From assembly GCA_001794935.1 (NCBI GenBank), contig MGLY01000051.1:1-5468 (forward strand): a stretch of 5,468 nt of DNA, given 5' to 3'. Shown here one piece after another: positions 5,456 to 5,468 of the stretch. The stretch's first letter is position 1. Every line of letters starts with the position of its first letter. Position numbers and translations under genes: made by a program. The notes under the pieces are model-generated. The model was not told the origin of the DNA, ran no database searches, and saw only the letters and a program-made list of their open reading frames with translations. Source of the stretch: Chlamydiae bacterium RIFCSPHIGHO2_12_FULL_49_9. GTDB taxonomy: Bacteria; Chlamydiota; Chlamydiia; Chlamydiales; SM23-39.

Positions 5456-5468
5456 CTGTGCCCGCTTA

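Noticed and set aside
5389..5468. tRNA or other RNA gene at the right end
   Set aside because: No tRNA arms or T-loop sequence are visible in 80 bases, and the short stems do not form a cloverleaf.

Overview
This window looks like a chromosomal segment from a member of the Chlamydiota outside the family Chlamydiaceae (a Parachlamydia-, Waddlia- or Estrella-like lineage, or an uncultured relative). Three things suggest this. A very short TsaB is followed by rpsU and dnaJ and sits back to back with lon; as far as I recall, Chlamydia trachomatis has the same neighbourhood (dnaJ, rpsU, yeaZ/gcp-like, lon). The S21 protein carries the chlamydial-type core KEGIMKAAKAHRFYDKPSVK. The base composition, roughly half G+C by eye, and the rfaE2-type gene fit environmental chlamydiae better than Chlamydiaceae. 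This is inference from gene order and protein character; no database was searched.

Layout. Reading leftwards on the minus strand from about 3495 are lon (ATP-dependent protease, complete, TTG start), an rfaE2-like nucleotidyltransferase (start codon 50 nt inside the end of lon), and the first 132 codons of a probable rhomboid-type membrane protease that runs off the left edge. A 20-codon micro-ORF bridges the last two genes. Reading rightwards on the plus strand from 3575 are tsaB (unusually short), rpsU and dnaJ (both complete). The 79-bp gap at 3496-3574 is the divergent control region. A second promoter, for rpsU-dnaJ, overlaps the end of tsaB. The last 80 bp after dnaJ are non-coding as far as visible and hold two alternative inverted repeats.

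How the genes fit together. Most are housekeeping genes for translation and protein quality control: TsaB (t6A tRNA modification), S21 (30S subunit), DnaJ (DnaK co-chaperone), Lon (degradation of damaged proteins) and possibly a rhomboid protease (membrane protein cleavage). RfaE2 is the exception and points to activation of a heptose-like sugar for the envelope.

There is no mobile element, CRISPR array, rRNA, tRNA or phage gene, and I see no sign of an undescribed defence or biosynthetic system. The points worth a second look are small-scale: the compact TsaB, the overlapping and bridged minus-strand genes, the CTCCTCC motif placed directly before two start codons, and a stop codon that doubles as part of a promoter.
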